From the NCBI RefSeq assembly GCF_000411155.1, contig NZ_KE150266.1:930001-994000 (forward strand): a stretch of 64,000 nucleotides of DNA. Direction: 5' to 3'. The notes under the pieces are model-generated. The model saw nothing but the letters and a program-made list of their open reading frames with translations. It was not told the origin of the DNA and searched no databases. The position numbers and the translations under genes were made by a program. Of the stretch, positions 28,048 through 35,835 are shown in pieces; position 1 is the first letter of the stretch, and each line of letters opens with the position of its first letter. Origin of the DNA: Gleimia europaea ACS-120-V-Col10b (GTDB lineage: Bacteria > Actinomycetota > Actinomycetes > Actinomycetales > Actinomycetaceae).

Positions 28048-29319
28048 ATGAGAAAAGGGAAAATTTTCGTTGCAACCGTAGCGGCATCAGCACTGGCTCT
28101 TGGCTTAGCTGGCTGTTCGGGAGGCTCGGGCTCTGACGGAGGCGACAGCGCTGCGGGCGGATCCATTGACGTGTTCATGAACATGCCAACCGGCTCACCT
28201 CAAGAATCGATGATCAAGGAGCTGAGTGCCAAGTTTGAGAGCGAAACGAACTCCAAGGTAAATCTTACCTTCGCTTCCTCTTCGTTCGAAGATGACATGA
28301 AGGTCAAGATGGCTTCAGATTCAGTTCCAGACGTATTCTCAACGCACGGCTGGTCTGTTAACCGCTACAGCCCCTACTTGCGCCCGCTGAACGACCAGCC
28401 GTGGGCAAAGCACGTCAGCAAGGGCCTCGACAACGTCATGTATGACGCCGACGGAAACATCTACGCCCTTCCTCTTGAGTACTCAACCACGGGTCTCTTG
28501 GTCAACTACGAAATCCTGGACAAGGTAGGTGTTGACCCGGATTCGCTAAAGACCTGGGATGACGTCGACGCTGCAATGCAGAAGATCAAGGACGAGCTCA
28601 ACATCTCTCCAATCACCGCATCCGGTAAAGAATCAAACGCTGGCGACGTTGGCAACTACATTGCTTCTGGCGCATTCACGCCCGAGCAAAACGAAGCGTT
28701 CAAGAATGGCGATTTCAGCACCGACCTGTGGGTTAAGGGAGTAACTTCTCACGTTCAAAAGTGGCAGGAAAAGGGATTCTTCAACCCCGACTACGTGTCC
28801 GCAACGCTTGACGACATGTCACGTCAGCTAGCTGACAACACCGCAGCTTTTGCGATCTCTTGGCCGTTCGTTCTTTCCACGGCTTACGAGTACAACCCGG
28901 ATGCAAACCTCGGCTTCATGCCGATGCCCGGCGTTGACGGCCCCTACATGGTTGGTGGCGAAGGCGTGAGCGCATTCGGCGTTTCCAAGACCAGCCAGAA
29001 TGAAGAGCTGGCTTTGAAGTACCTTGACTTCCTCGCACAGCCTGAGAATGCAAAGCCATTCCTTGAGTCTATGGGCGCTTACGCTGGCCTAACCAACGTT
29101 GAAGTAGACCTGGGCAACTTGCAGCCGAGCTTCGATAAGTACGTTGCCCCCGGCGAGATTCCGACCATGCCGTTCTTTGACCGTCTCTACCTGCCTAACG
29201 GCATGTGGAACACCATTATTACCACCACCGACGGCGTGATCAATGGTCAAATGACAGCGGAGGTGGCTGCTCAGCAGATGGCAGACCAGTACCAGACGCT
29301 GTACTCACAGCAGAAGTAA
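28048..29319 (+). CDS. Sugar ABC transporter substrate-binding lipoprotein
   Basis: This solute-binding protein of 423 residues belongs to the CUT1 carbohydrate family. The N-terminus is a lipoprotein signal with lipobox LAGC (Cys23 region, ALGLAGCSGGSG) followed by a Gly/Ser-rich tether. The mature part has the typical extracellular sugar-binding pattern (VPDVFSTHGWS, YALPLEYSTTGLLVNYEIL, KTWDDVDAAM). It should capture alpha-galactosides at the outer face of the membrane. AAGGAG precedes the ATG. A long hairpin separates it from the permease genes. Confidence 0.93.
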   Translation: MRKGKIFVATVAASALALGLAGCSGGSGSDGGDSAAGGSIDVFMNMPTGSPQESMIKELSAKFESETNSKVNLTFASSSFEDDMKVKMASDSVPDVFSTHGWSVNRYSPYLRPLNDQPWAKHVSKGLDNVMYDADGNIYALPLEYSTTGLLVNYEILDKVGVDPDSLKTWDDVDAAMQKIKDELNISPITASGKESNAGDVGNYIASGAFTPEQNEAFKNGDFSTDLWVKGVTSHVQKWQEKGFFNPDYVSATLDDMSRQLADNTAAFAISWPFVLSTAYEYNPDANLGFMPMPGVDGPYMVGGEGVSAFGVSKTSQNEELALKYLDFLAQPENAKPFLESMGAYAGLTNVEVDLGNLQPSFDKYVAPGEIPTMPFFDRLYLPNGMWNTIITTTDGVINGQMTAEVAAQQMADQYQTLYSQQK

Positions 29320-29330
29320 TCATCTGCTTA

Positions 29331-29366
29331 GAGGTGGGGTAAAATCGGCAGATTTTACCCCACCTC
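29331..29366 (+). promoter_or_regulatory. Intercistronic hairpin between binding protein and permeases
   Basis: A perfect 16-base stem (GAGGTGGGGTAAAATC with GATTTTACCCCACCTC) with the 4-base loop GGCA lies 12 bases after the binding-protein stop. There is no T-run, so it looks like an mRNA-stabilising or partial-attenuation element that keeps the binding protein in excess over the permeases, as seen in other binding-protein operons. Confidence 0.7.
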
Positions 29367-29387
29367 ATTACCACGATTAGGTGAACC

Positions 29388-30290
29388 ATGAGTGACACAA
29401 AAGCAGCGGTGCGCAGATTCTTTAAAGGTTCTTCCATAAACCTGATGTATGTTCCCGCTTTAACAATCTTCGCTATCTTCCTCGTATGGCCAGTACTCCA
29501 AGGCGCATACCTATCCACCACCAGTTGGGATGGATACTCGCCGACTCTTTCCAGTGCAGGATGGTCTAACTACACGAGGCTGGTAAGCGATCCCAACTTT
29601 CTTGTAGCACTGCGCAACACCTTCATTTACGGAGTTGGAAGCACGGTACTGCAGCAAATCATTGGCCTCTTTCTGGCCGTACTACTAGAGCGCTCCGGCA
29701 AGATTTCCAACAGTGTGCGAGCCATTATCTACCTGCCGGTACTCATCTCACCAGTGGTAATGGGCACCTTCTACTACCTCGTATTCCGCTACCGCCAAGG
29801 CGCTTTGAACGGAATCCTGGAAGCGTTTGGGGTTCAGCCTGTCGCTTACCTGGCAAACTCCAACTTTGCTATCGCCGTAATCGTGTTCATTAACTCGTTC
29901 CAGTTCGTTGGCGTCTCGATGATCATTTATCTATCCGGTTTGCAGTCGATCCCAGCAGAGGTTCACGAAGCCGCCCAACTTGACGGCGTTAACGGCTGGC
30001 AACAGTTCAAGGACATCACCTGGCCAATGCTCCACCCGGCATTCGCCGCCTCCGTAGTTATTAACCTGATCGGCGGGCTGAAACTCTACGACATCATCAA
30101 GGTTCTTACCGATGGAGGTCCGGGCTTTGACACTAACTCCGTTTCAACGTTGATTGGACGCACCTACTTTGGCAGTCAAGCCGCCGGTTACGCAGCCGCG
30201 CAAGGCGTGGTGCTGTTCTTCATAATCGTTCTATTCACGGTTATTACAAACCGTTGGCTTGATAGACGCGCTACGAGAGTGGGGCTGTGA
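29388..30290 (+). CDS. Sugar ABC transporter permease (MalF type)
   Basis: This membrane protein of 300 residues has about six helices and the binding-protein-dependent permease EAA loop, EVHEAAQLDGVNGWQQFKDI, that contacts the ATPase. It pairs with the following permease to form the channel. No ATPase gene is present in the operon, so a shared MsmK/MalK-type ATPase encoded elsewhere is expected (known for many actinobacterial and Gram-positive CUT1 systems). Start ATG follows a weak TTAGGTG site; stop overlaps the next start. Confidence 0.92.
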   Translation: MSDTKAAVRRFFKGSSINLMYVPALTIFAIFLVWPVLQGAYLSTTSWDGYSPTLSSAGWSNYTRLVSDPNFLVALRNTFIYGVGSTVLQQIIGLFLAVLLERSGKISNSVRAIIYLPVLISPVVMGTFYYLVFRYRQGALNGILEAFGVQPVAYLANSNFAIAVIVFINSFQFVGVSMIIYLSGLQSIPAEVHEAAQLDGVNGWQQFKDITWPMLHPAFAASVVINLIGGLKLYDIIKVLTDGGPGFDTNSVSTLIGRTYFGSQAAGYAAAQGVVLFFIIVLFTVITNRWLDRRATRVGL

Positions 30291-31123
30291 TGAGTGCAAA
30301 CAAGAACTCTGTAAAAACTCCCAAGTTCATTCTTTTCCTCCTGGTATTGGTCTGCCTTGTACAGTTAGTACCTTTTTATTTGGGAGTAGTTGCGTCCTTT
30401 AAAGGTTCGCGAGACCAAAGCTCGGCGTGGGCGATCCCCTTTGGTGGATCCACGCTTGAGAACTTCACCATTGCTTGGGAGCGCGGACACGTAGGCCAAG
30501 CCATTTTGAACTCGGCAATAGTTACCATCCTGGCCACAGCGATCGTGGTCATTGTTGGTGCACTAGCCTCCTACCCGCTTGCGCGCCGTCGGACAAGGTG
30601 GAATCAAACAATTCTCATGCTGACGCTTACCGTCATGATGATTCCCCCACTGTCCATCCTTGTTCCCTTGATCCGTCTGTTAAAGAGCTTCGGCATGATG
30701 AACACCTACATGGGTCTGGTTTTGCCACTGGCAGCCTTCGCGCTCCCCCAGGCGATCTTCCTTTACACGCAGTCTTTGCGCGGCATAACTGAAAGTTTGG
30801 AAGAGGCGGCAAAGATTGATGGTGCGGGAACCCTGCGGACGTTCTTCTCCATCGTGCTACCTTTGCTTAAACCCGTGACAATCACGGTGGTTATCCTCAC
30901 CGGCACTAACGTTTGGAACGAATTCGCTTTAAGTAGCTACATTATGACTACAAATGAAATGCGCACTCTGGCTCCTACGATCGCATCGTTCTTCGGCGCG
31001 GCTGGATCTAACGTGAACGCAGCAATCGCCGGATCGTTCCTTGGTGTAATCCCCGTGCTAGTCGCATACCTGTTCTTGCAAAAGTACTTCATGAAGGGCA
31101 TGCTTGCAGGCGCAGTGAAGTAA
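30287..31123 (+). CDS. Sugar ABC transporter permease (MalG type)
   Basis: This second permease of 278 residues has six helices and the EAA motif SLEEAAKIDGAGTLRTFFSI. Its start overlaps the preceding permease gene by four bases (GTGATG context), and an ATG lies one codon later. The C-terminus FMKGMLAGAVK is typical of MalG-like permeases. Works with the upstream permease and the lipoprotein to import alpha-galactosides. Confidence 0.92.
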   Translation: MMSANKNSVKTPKFILFLLVLVCLVQLVPFYLGVVASFKGSRDQSSAWAIPFGGSTLENFTIAWERGHVGQAILNSAIVTILATAIVVIVGALASYPLARRRTRWNQTILMLTLTVMMIPPLSILVPLIRLLKSFGMMNTYMGLVLPLAAFALPQAIFLYTQSLRGITESLEEAAKIDGAGTLRTFFSIVLPLLKPVTITVVILTGTNVWNEFALSSYIMTTNEMRTLAPTIASFFGAAGSNVNAAIAGSFLGVIPVLVAYLFLQKYFMKGMLAGAVK

Positions 31124-31144
31124 TGATTTCAAGGTGGTGGCAAC

Positions 31145-32167
31145 GTGCGGGCTGAAACAAAGCGCCGGGTAACTCGAGACGAGGTGGCCGCTCGAGCCGG
31201 CGTCAGCTCCGCCGTTGTCAGCTACGTTGTGAACAACGGCCCCCGGCCTGTAGCTGAGAGCACCCGCCTTAGAGTGCTTGAAGCCATTAAAGAGCTTGGC
31301 TACCACCCCAGCGGCACTGCAAGAGCGCTACGGCTTGGAGCTAGGCAGACGTGCGGCGTGGTTATTCCCAACGTAAAGCACCTGTTTAACTCCGCCGTGG
31401 TGCACAGGCTGGATCAAGAACTGTCACGCCATAACCTCTCCATGCTGCTTTCCAACACGCATAACGATCCGGAAACTGAAAGAACCGTTATCAGCGAAAT
31501 GCTCTCATGGGGAGTGGACGGTCTCATCGTTATGGTCTCAGCGCTCGATGACGACGATTGGCGCCACCAAAAACTTCCCGTACCCACCATTCTTTTGGAC
31601 CGCCAGATTGGCCTGGAACACTTCACCACCCTTGGCCCCGATTTTGCCGAGGGAGGCAGAATAGCTACCCAGCACCTAATCGACCACGGGCACGAACAAA
31701 TCCTGGCAGTATTAGGCGGCTTGTTCCCCGGCGATAACACCAGGTTAGCTGGTTACCATCGGGCACTATCCGATGCGGGGTTAGAACCCCTCACCCCGAT
31801 CATGACTTCGTGGTCACTGGAGGGCGGATACGAAGCTGGAAAGCGGTTCCTAAAACTAGATTCGCGCCCATCCGCCGTGTTCTGTTTCTCTGACGCACTA
31901 GCTATCGGTTTCCAAAAAGCAGTAACAGAAGCTGGAGTTCGCGTCCCGCAAGACGTTGCCATCATGGGCTTCGATGGCACGGACACCGTTAAGTATGTTC
32001 AACCTCGAATCACCACTGTAAGACAGCCCATTAACGAAATGCTTACCACCGCAGTCGAAACCCTCGTTAAAGAACCTTACGAGCCTTTACGAGAACACAT
32101 GATTTTCCCTGTTGCACTGGTGCCAGGGGAATCTTGCGGCTGCCCGCGGATAGAAGGAATAGACTGA
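31145..32167 (+). CDS. LacI-family transcriptional regulator
   Basis: This regulator of 340 residues has an N-terminal LacI helix-turn-helix ([20 protein letters not shown]) and hinge helix (GTARALRLG), followed by a periplasmic-binding-protein-like sensor ([45 protein letters not shown]). By position it should repress the alpha-galactoside operon and respond to galactose, melibiose or a related sugar; that is inference. GTG start after AAGGTGG. Being inside the operon it may autoregulate. Confidence 0.92.
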   Translation: MRAETKRRVTRDEVAARAGVSSAVVSYVVNNGPRPVAESTRLRVLEAIKELGYHPSGTARALRLGARQTCGVVIPNVKHLFNSAVVHRLDQELSRHNLSMLLSNTHNDPETERTVISEMLSWGVDGLIVMVSALDDDDWRHQKLPVPTILLDRQIGLEHFTTLGPDFAEGGRIATQHLIDHGHEQILAVLGGLFPGDNTRLAGYHRALSDAGLEPLTPIMTSWSLEGGYEAGKRFLKLDSRPSAVFCFSDALAIGFQKAVTEAGVRVPQDVAIMGFDGTDTVKYVQPRITTVRQPINEMLTTAVETLVKEPYEPLREHMIFPVALVPGESCGCPRIEGID

Positions 32168-32805
32168 TGGCCGCTTATTTTTCGGAAGAAGAAGTTCGCC
32201 GGCGCATCGAAGAGCGCGAACTGTACTGCGACGCCTACGAGGGCTTGGAAGGGCTTAAGAGCGAGCGGGATCGGGCTAAACGCCTGGTGGCGCGATTCAA
32301 TCAAACTACCGTAGATGACGAGGCCCTGCGTAAGGAACTCATTGCGGAACTGTTTGGACAAAGCGCTTCAAACGCTTTTCTCGAGCCGCCTATTTCTGTG
32401 GCCTACGGCTATCGCACCACGTTTTCTGGTAACGCTTACGCCAACACGGGTTTGACGCTTGTGGACGACTACGAGATCCACATTGGCAACAACGTGATGT
32501 TTGGGCCCAATGTGACTCTAACGTCCACTAACCACCCGATTCACCCGCAGCTACGCAGGGACGGCACGCAGTTTTCTGCACCTATCACCATCGAGGATGA
32601 CGTGTGGATCGGTGCTCACGCTGTTGTACTTCCCGGAATAACCATCGGCAAAGGCTCTATTGTGGGCGCCGGAGCCGTGGTGACCAAGAATGTGCCGCCC
32701 ATGTGCGTTGTAGCCGGAGTGCCCGCCAGAATCATCAGGCGAATCACCGACGAAGACCTGGAGTGGGAGTACAGGGAGCCGGGAACTTTGGAGTTCAACG
32801 ACTAG
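32167..32805 (+). CDS. Sugar O-acetyltransferase (maltose/galactoside acetyltransferase family)
   Basis: This protein of 212 residues has the N-terminal Mac domain ([20 protein letters not shown]) and a left-handed beta-helix of hexapeptide repeats ending [21 protein letters not shown]. The catalytic His is in TSTNHPIHP. It uses acetyl-CoA to acetylate sugars, perhaps as detoxification of non-metabolised galactosides, the role proposed for LacA in E. coli. The ATG overlaps the lacI stop as TGATG, so it is the last gene of the operon. Confidence 0.92.
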   Translation: MAAYFSEEEVRRRIEERELYCDAYEGLEGLKSERDRAKRLVARFNQTTVDDEALRKELIAELFGQSASNAFLEPPISVAYGYRTTFSGNAYANTGLTLVDDYEIHIGNNVMFGPNVTLTSTNHPIHPQLRRDGTQFSAPITIEDDVWIGAHAVVLPGITIGKGSIVGAGAVVTKNVPPMCVVAGVPARIIRRITDEDLEWEYREPGTLEFND

Positions 32806-32852
32806 CTTCAACGCAGACTTGTTCTGCCCCGGCTAACGGATCCGGCCACCTA

Positions 32853-33104
32853 CTAACCAACCGAGAGGGGGCAGCCTGCGCAGTGGACTTTCACCTCATC
32901 TGAAGTGCCACCGCCGCAGGCCCCCAATCCGGATGAGCACAGCGACCCTGCGCTTTCCAGACGCCCCGAGCGCCGCAAGTGATCTACCATCACCTGCGCT
33001 ATCTCAACTCTCATCCCCGCCCGCTGGGCGGCAGACTCCAAAGTTGCCCCCTGCTGGAGCTCATCCATTAACCGGTAAAGAGGTGGCCGGTTTTCCACGA
33101 TCAC
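32853..33104 (-). CDS. feoC: FeoC-like winged-helix protein with four cysteines
   Basis: This small protein of 83 residues overlaps the feoB stop by four bases (GTGA), which fixes the start at GTG 33104 although the frame is open further upstream inside feoB. Residues 8-50 form a predicted winged helix (YRLMDELQQGATLESAAQRAG, then a recognition-like helix VEIAQVMVDHLRRSG). The tail carries four cysteines (56, 63, 75, 78). This is the layout of FeoC, a small partner of FeoB thought to be an oxygen- or redox-sensitive Fe-S switch or stabiliser. Sequence similarity to enterobacterial FeoC is low, so the call rests on size, fold pattern, cysteines and context. Confidence 0.75.
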   Translation of the reverse strand: MIVENRPPLYRLMDELQQGATLESAAQRAGMRVEIAQVMVDHLRRSGRLESAGSLCSSGLGACGGGTSDEVKVHCAGCPLSVG

Positions 33105-35326
33105 AGGAATAGCTTCCCCGCCTGGAACACCAGCACTGCCAGCAGCCAGGCTGCCGCTAACTGGACTACCACTGCGCCAAGCGTCCAGCGCCCACCGATC
33201 TGACGTTTTTGCTCCGCCACTGTAGCCAAACACGGAGTGTAAGTCAGCACGAACACTAAGAATCCGAACGCCGCCAAAGACGCGTACTTCTCTCCCGCGC
33301 TCTTCGCAAACGATGCCGTCACTAGCTCCGGCAGCGAACCAAGATCGTCGCCACCATCTTCAGCATCACCTGCTGCAGACTCATCCAAGTTGTAGGACGT
33401 CACAATCGAAGAAATCAACGTTTCCTTAGCCACAAAGCCCGTCATCAGCGCGCCAGTCATGTGCCACTCACCAAAACCCGTGGGAGCAAACACCGGCTCA
33501 AGAGCGCGCGCGGTTGAACCATATAGGGAGTTCTCCATCGGCAACTCCTCATCAGCGAAGGAGTATCCCTTTGCCATCGGGATTGAACCCATCAACCACA
33601 CCACAAGAGTCATCACCACGATGATCTTGCCAGCGCCCTTCACGAACGCCCACGCCCGGTTCCAAGTGTTTTGCAAAATCACGAAAATACGCGGCATCTG
33701 GTAGGCCGGGAGTACCAGCATTAGCGGCGCCCTCGACTCGCCCTTGGTGATGAAAGGCTTCAGCACGAGCGCTCCGAGCACCACCATGAGCAGCGACAAG
33801 ACATACATCAAGAACACGATATTGCCAGCGTTATCTGGGAAGAAGATTCGCGCAATCATCAAATAAATCGTGAGCCTGGCCGCGCAGGAAGTGTACGGGA
33901 TAATCAGCGTAGTAACCAAACGCTGCTTCGCATTTGGAAGCGTGCGTGTTGCCGCAAGCGACGGCAAGTTACAACCAAAGCCCATAATCAGAGGTAAGAT
34001 TACGCGCCCATCCAGGCCGATCATACGCATCACGCGATCGCCCAGGAACGCTGCGCGCGCCATGTAACCAGAATCTTCCAAGATCGCGATCGCCAAGAAA
34101 ATCACGAACATCAGCGGAACGAACGAGGCAACCACGCCCAAACCAACCGCAAGACCGTTCACGAACAGTGACTCAACCCAAGTACCCGACAAGCCCACGC
34201 CAGCGAAAATAAGTTTCAAAAGGTTAGCTAGCGAGAAAGCGCCCTCGTCGGTACTGGAGAACAGCCCATCGAAGAAGTCCTGTAAAGGACCAACCCAGCT
34301 CCCCGCCGCCTGGAATAGGAGCCACATGAGGAGGAAGAACACCGGGATGCCGATTAGCGGATGGAGAAGGAGCGAATCGATCTTGTCTGAACGCGACGGC
34401 TCACGGGCCGAATCGCGTTTGCGTCCAGCCTGCTCTTCTACCCGCTCAACCCAAGCAAATAGCTTCGCCGCGCGATCAAACTCGGAGGTGTCAGCCAGGC
34501 GGGCCGCTTCCGCAGAAGAGTCGGCCGGCCCCATACTCCTGTTTTCAGCTGCGGAACAGCCGCAATCTAGTGCGCTCGAAACTGGAGCGCCCTCACCGAT
34601 ACCCAGGATTTGCGGGGACTTCGACTGGTCAATCTGGTCAAACGCCGCCTGCGCCGCCACCTGGTTGAAGCCCGGAGCCGTTGGGTCAGGCAGTATCGAC
34701 TTCACTCGCGGGCGAGAAATCAGAGCTGAACGGATCATATCTTCAACCGCGCGCACACCCTGTTTTGTGCGCACGTCCGCTGCTAACACTGGGATGCCGA
34801 GCGTGTTCGAAAGCGCTGCCGCGTCAACTACCTCGCCCTCGTGCTCCACCACATCCGCCATGGTAATGACCGCAACCATTGGACGCCCGGTTTGCGCCAC
34901 TTGGCCCAGCAGATACAAGCTGCGCGTCATCGCGGAGGCATCGAGCATCATGACCACCAGGTCAATCGACTGCCCCGACGCCATGTCCGTAGCGGATCCC
35001 GTTGCACCTGCCAAAGTATCGACAACGACCTGCTCGTCCTCAGAATTGGCTACCAGCGAGTACGTGCCGGGAAGGTCAATAACACGCGCACCCAGCGCCG
35101 TGGAACGCCCCTGCATGAGCTCCACGGTTGTACCCGGAGCATTAATCACCGCCTGGTGGGCACCCGTAACCGCGTTAAAGAAGGTGGACTTTCCAACGTT
35201 TGGGTTACCAACCAGCACCACGGTATCGCGTGGATGACGAACATCCTTCACATCTAAGAGGACAGACCTGGCCTGCGGATTATCACAAGACTGCGGATTT
35301 TTGGGCGAACACTTTGGACAACTCAC
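33101..35326 (-). CDS. feoB: Ferrous iron transport protein B
   Basis: This membrane GTPase of 741 residues imports Fe(II). The cytoplasmic G domain has G1 GNPNVGKST (residues 40-48), G2 APGTTVE, G3 DLPGTYSL and a G4 variant ITMAD, where Asn is usual. Then come the helical spacer and the membrane core with its two gate repeats (GFGCNLPSLAATR and the FVAKETLISSIVTSYN region). The N-terminus has three cysteines (3, 6, 14), and another Cys-Gly-Cys lies in an inserted segment before the membrane core. GTG start overlaps the feoA stop; feoC follows with overlap, so the three are co-translated. Confidence 0.95.
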   Translation of the reverse strand: MSCPKCSPKNPQSCDNPQARSVLLDVKDVRHPRDTVVLVGNPNVGKSTFFNAVTGAHQAVINAPGTTVELMQGRSTALGARVIDLPGTYSLVANSEDEQVVVDTLAGATGSATDMASGQSIDLVVMMLDASAMTRSLYLLGQVAQTGRPMVAVITMADVVEHEGEVVDAAALSNTLGIPVLAADVRTKQGVRAVEDMIRSALISRPRVKSILPDPTAPGFNQVAAQAAFDQIDQSKSPQILGIGEGAPVSSALDCGCSAAENRSMGPADSSAEAARLADTSEFDRAAKLFAWVERVEEQAGRKRDSAREPSRSDKIDSLLLHPLIGIPVFFLLMWLLFQAAGSWVGPLQDFFDGLFSSTDEGAFSLANLLKLIFAGVGLSGTWVESLFVNGLAVGLGVVASFVPLMFVIFLAIAILEDSGYMARAAFLGDRVMRMIGLDGRVILPLIMGFGCNLPSLAATRTLPNAKQRLVTTLIIPYTSCAARLTIYLMIARIFFPDNAGNIVFLMYVLSLLMVVLGALVLKPFITKGESRAPLMLVLPAYQMPRIFVILQNTWNRAWAFVKGAGKIIVVMTLVVWLMGSIPMAKGYSFADEELPMENSLYGSTARALEPVFAPTGFGEWHMTGALMTGFVAKETLISSIVTSYNLDESAAGDAEDGGDDLGSLPELVTASFAKSAGEKYASLAAFGFLVFVLTYTPCLATVAEQKRQIGGRWTLGAVVVQLAAAWLLAVLVFQAGKLFL

Positions 35327-35547
35327 TTAACTAACTCCACGTCAATCAGTTTGGAAGAACGATGGTCAACGGCGACTCGCGCTCCTCCTATATTTAGGAC
35401 CATGCCTCCAAAGGCGGCGCGGTTCACAACCGCGAAATGCGCTCCTGAACGCAAACCAAGTTCTTGCACCCGCAACTGGTAACACGGTTGGATTTCAACA
35501 TTTTGCAGCTGGCCAACATCACCGCGCTTACACTCAGAAAGTTTCAC
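35323..35547 (-). CDS. feoA: Ferrous iron transport protein A
   Basis: This SH3-like protein of 74 residues is needed with FeoB for ferrous iron uptake. It shows the family's LSECKRGDVGQLQNVE start, RVQELGLRSG and the C-terminal VAVDHRSSKLIDVEL strands. The frame is open to 35583, but that part overlaps an iron box and promoter, so I take the GTG at 35547. It has no ribosome site and lies seven bases after a TAATCT -10, so it is probably translated from a leaderless mRNA. Stop overlaps feoB. Confidence 0.9.
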   Translation of the reverse strand: MKLSECKRGDVGQLQNVEIQPCYQLRVQELGLRSGAHFAVVNRAAFGGMVLNIGGARVAVDHRSSKLIDVELVK

Positions 35548-35554
35548 ACCAAAA

Positions 35555-35576
35555 AGATTAGATAAGGCATACCTAC
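35555..35576 (-). promoter_or_regulatory. DtxR/IdeR-like iron box overlapping the feoA promoter
   Basis: The 19-base palindrome at 35558-35576 matches the DtxR/IdeR consensus TTAGGTTAGGCTAACCTAA at 13 positions, including both outer arms (TAGGT and CTAA on the minus strand). It overlaps a TAATCT -10 element (35555-35560) seven bases before the feoA start. Iron-loaded repressor bound here would block the operon when iron is plentiful. Confidence 0.7.
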
Positions 35577-35756
35577 CCCGCAACGACCTTTGCGTAAATC
35601 AAACCTCCGCGAAGGCGCAGAAAATAGTTTTAAGCGTATTTACAAGGAAAGCCCCGTGTCGCCAAAACGCTGAAAACTCAGCATCGAAGAAATTACACAA
35701 CGATATACGATCGTAAATACCGCAATTTACGAAACGGTTGTGTTACCACAATAGTT

Positions 35757-35795
35757 TTGGGGCTGGAGAAAGTCACACAACTCTCTCCAGCCCCA
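35757..35795. terminator. Hairpin terminator after ppdK
   Basis: A 13-base stem (TTGGGGCTGGAGA with TCTCCAGCCCCAA) and a 13-base loop lie 40 bases downstream of the ppdK stop. No U-tract follows, so it may be a hairpin-only actinobacterial terminator. Confidence 0.6.
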
Positions 35796-35835
35796 ACTGT
35801 CAAGGTCAGTTAAAGCTTCTAAGAAGCCTTCCTGA

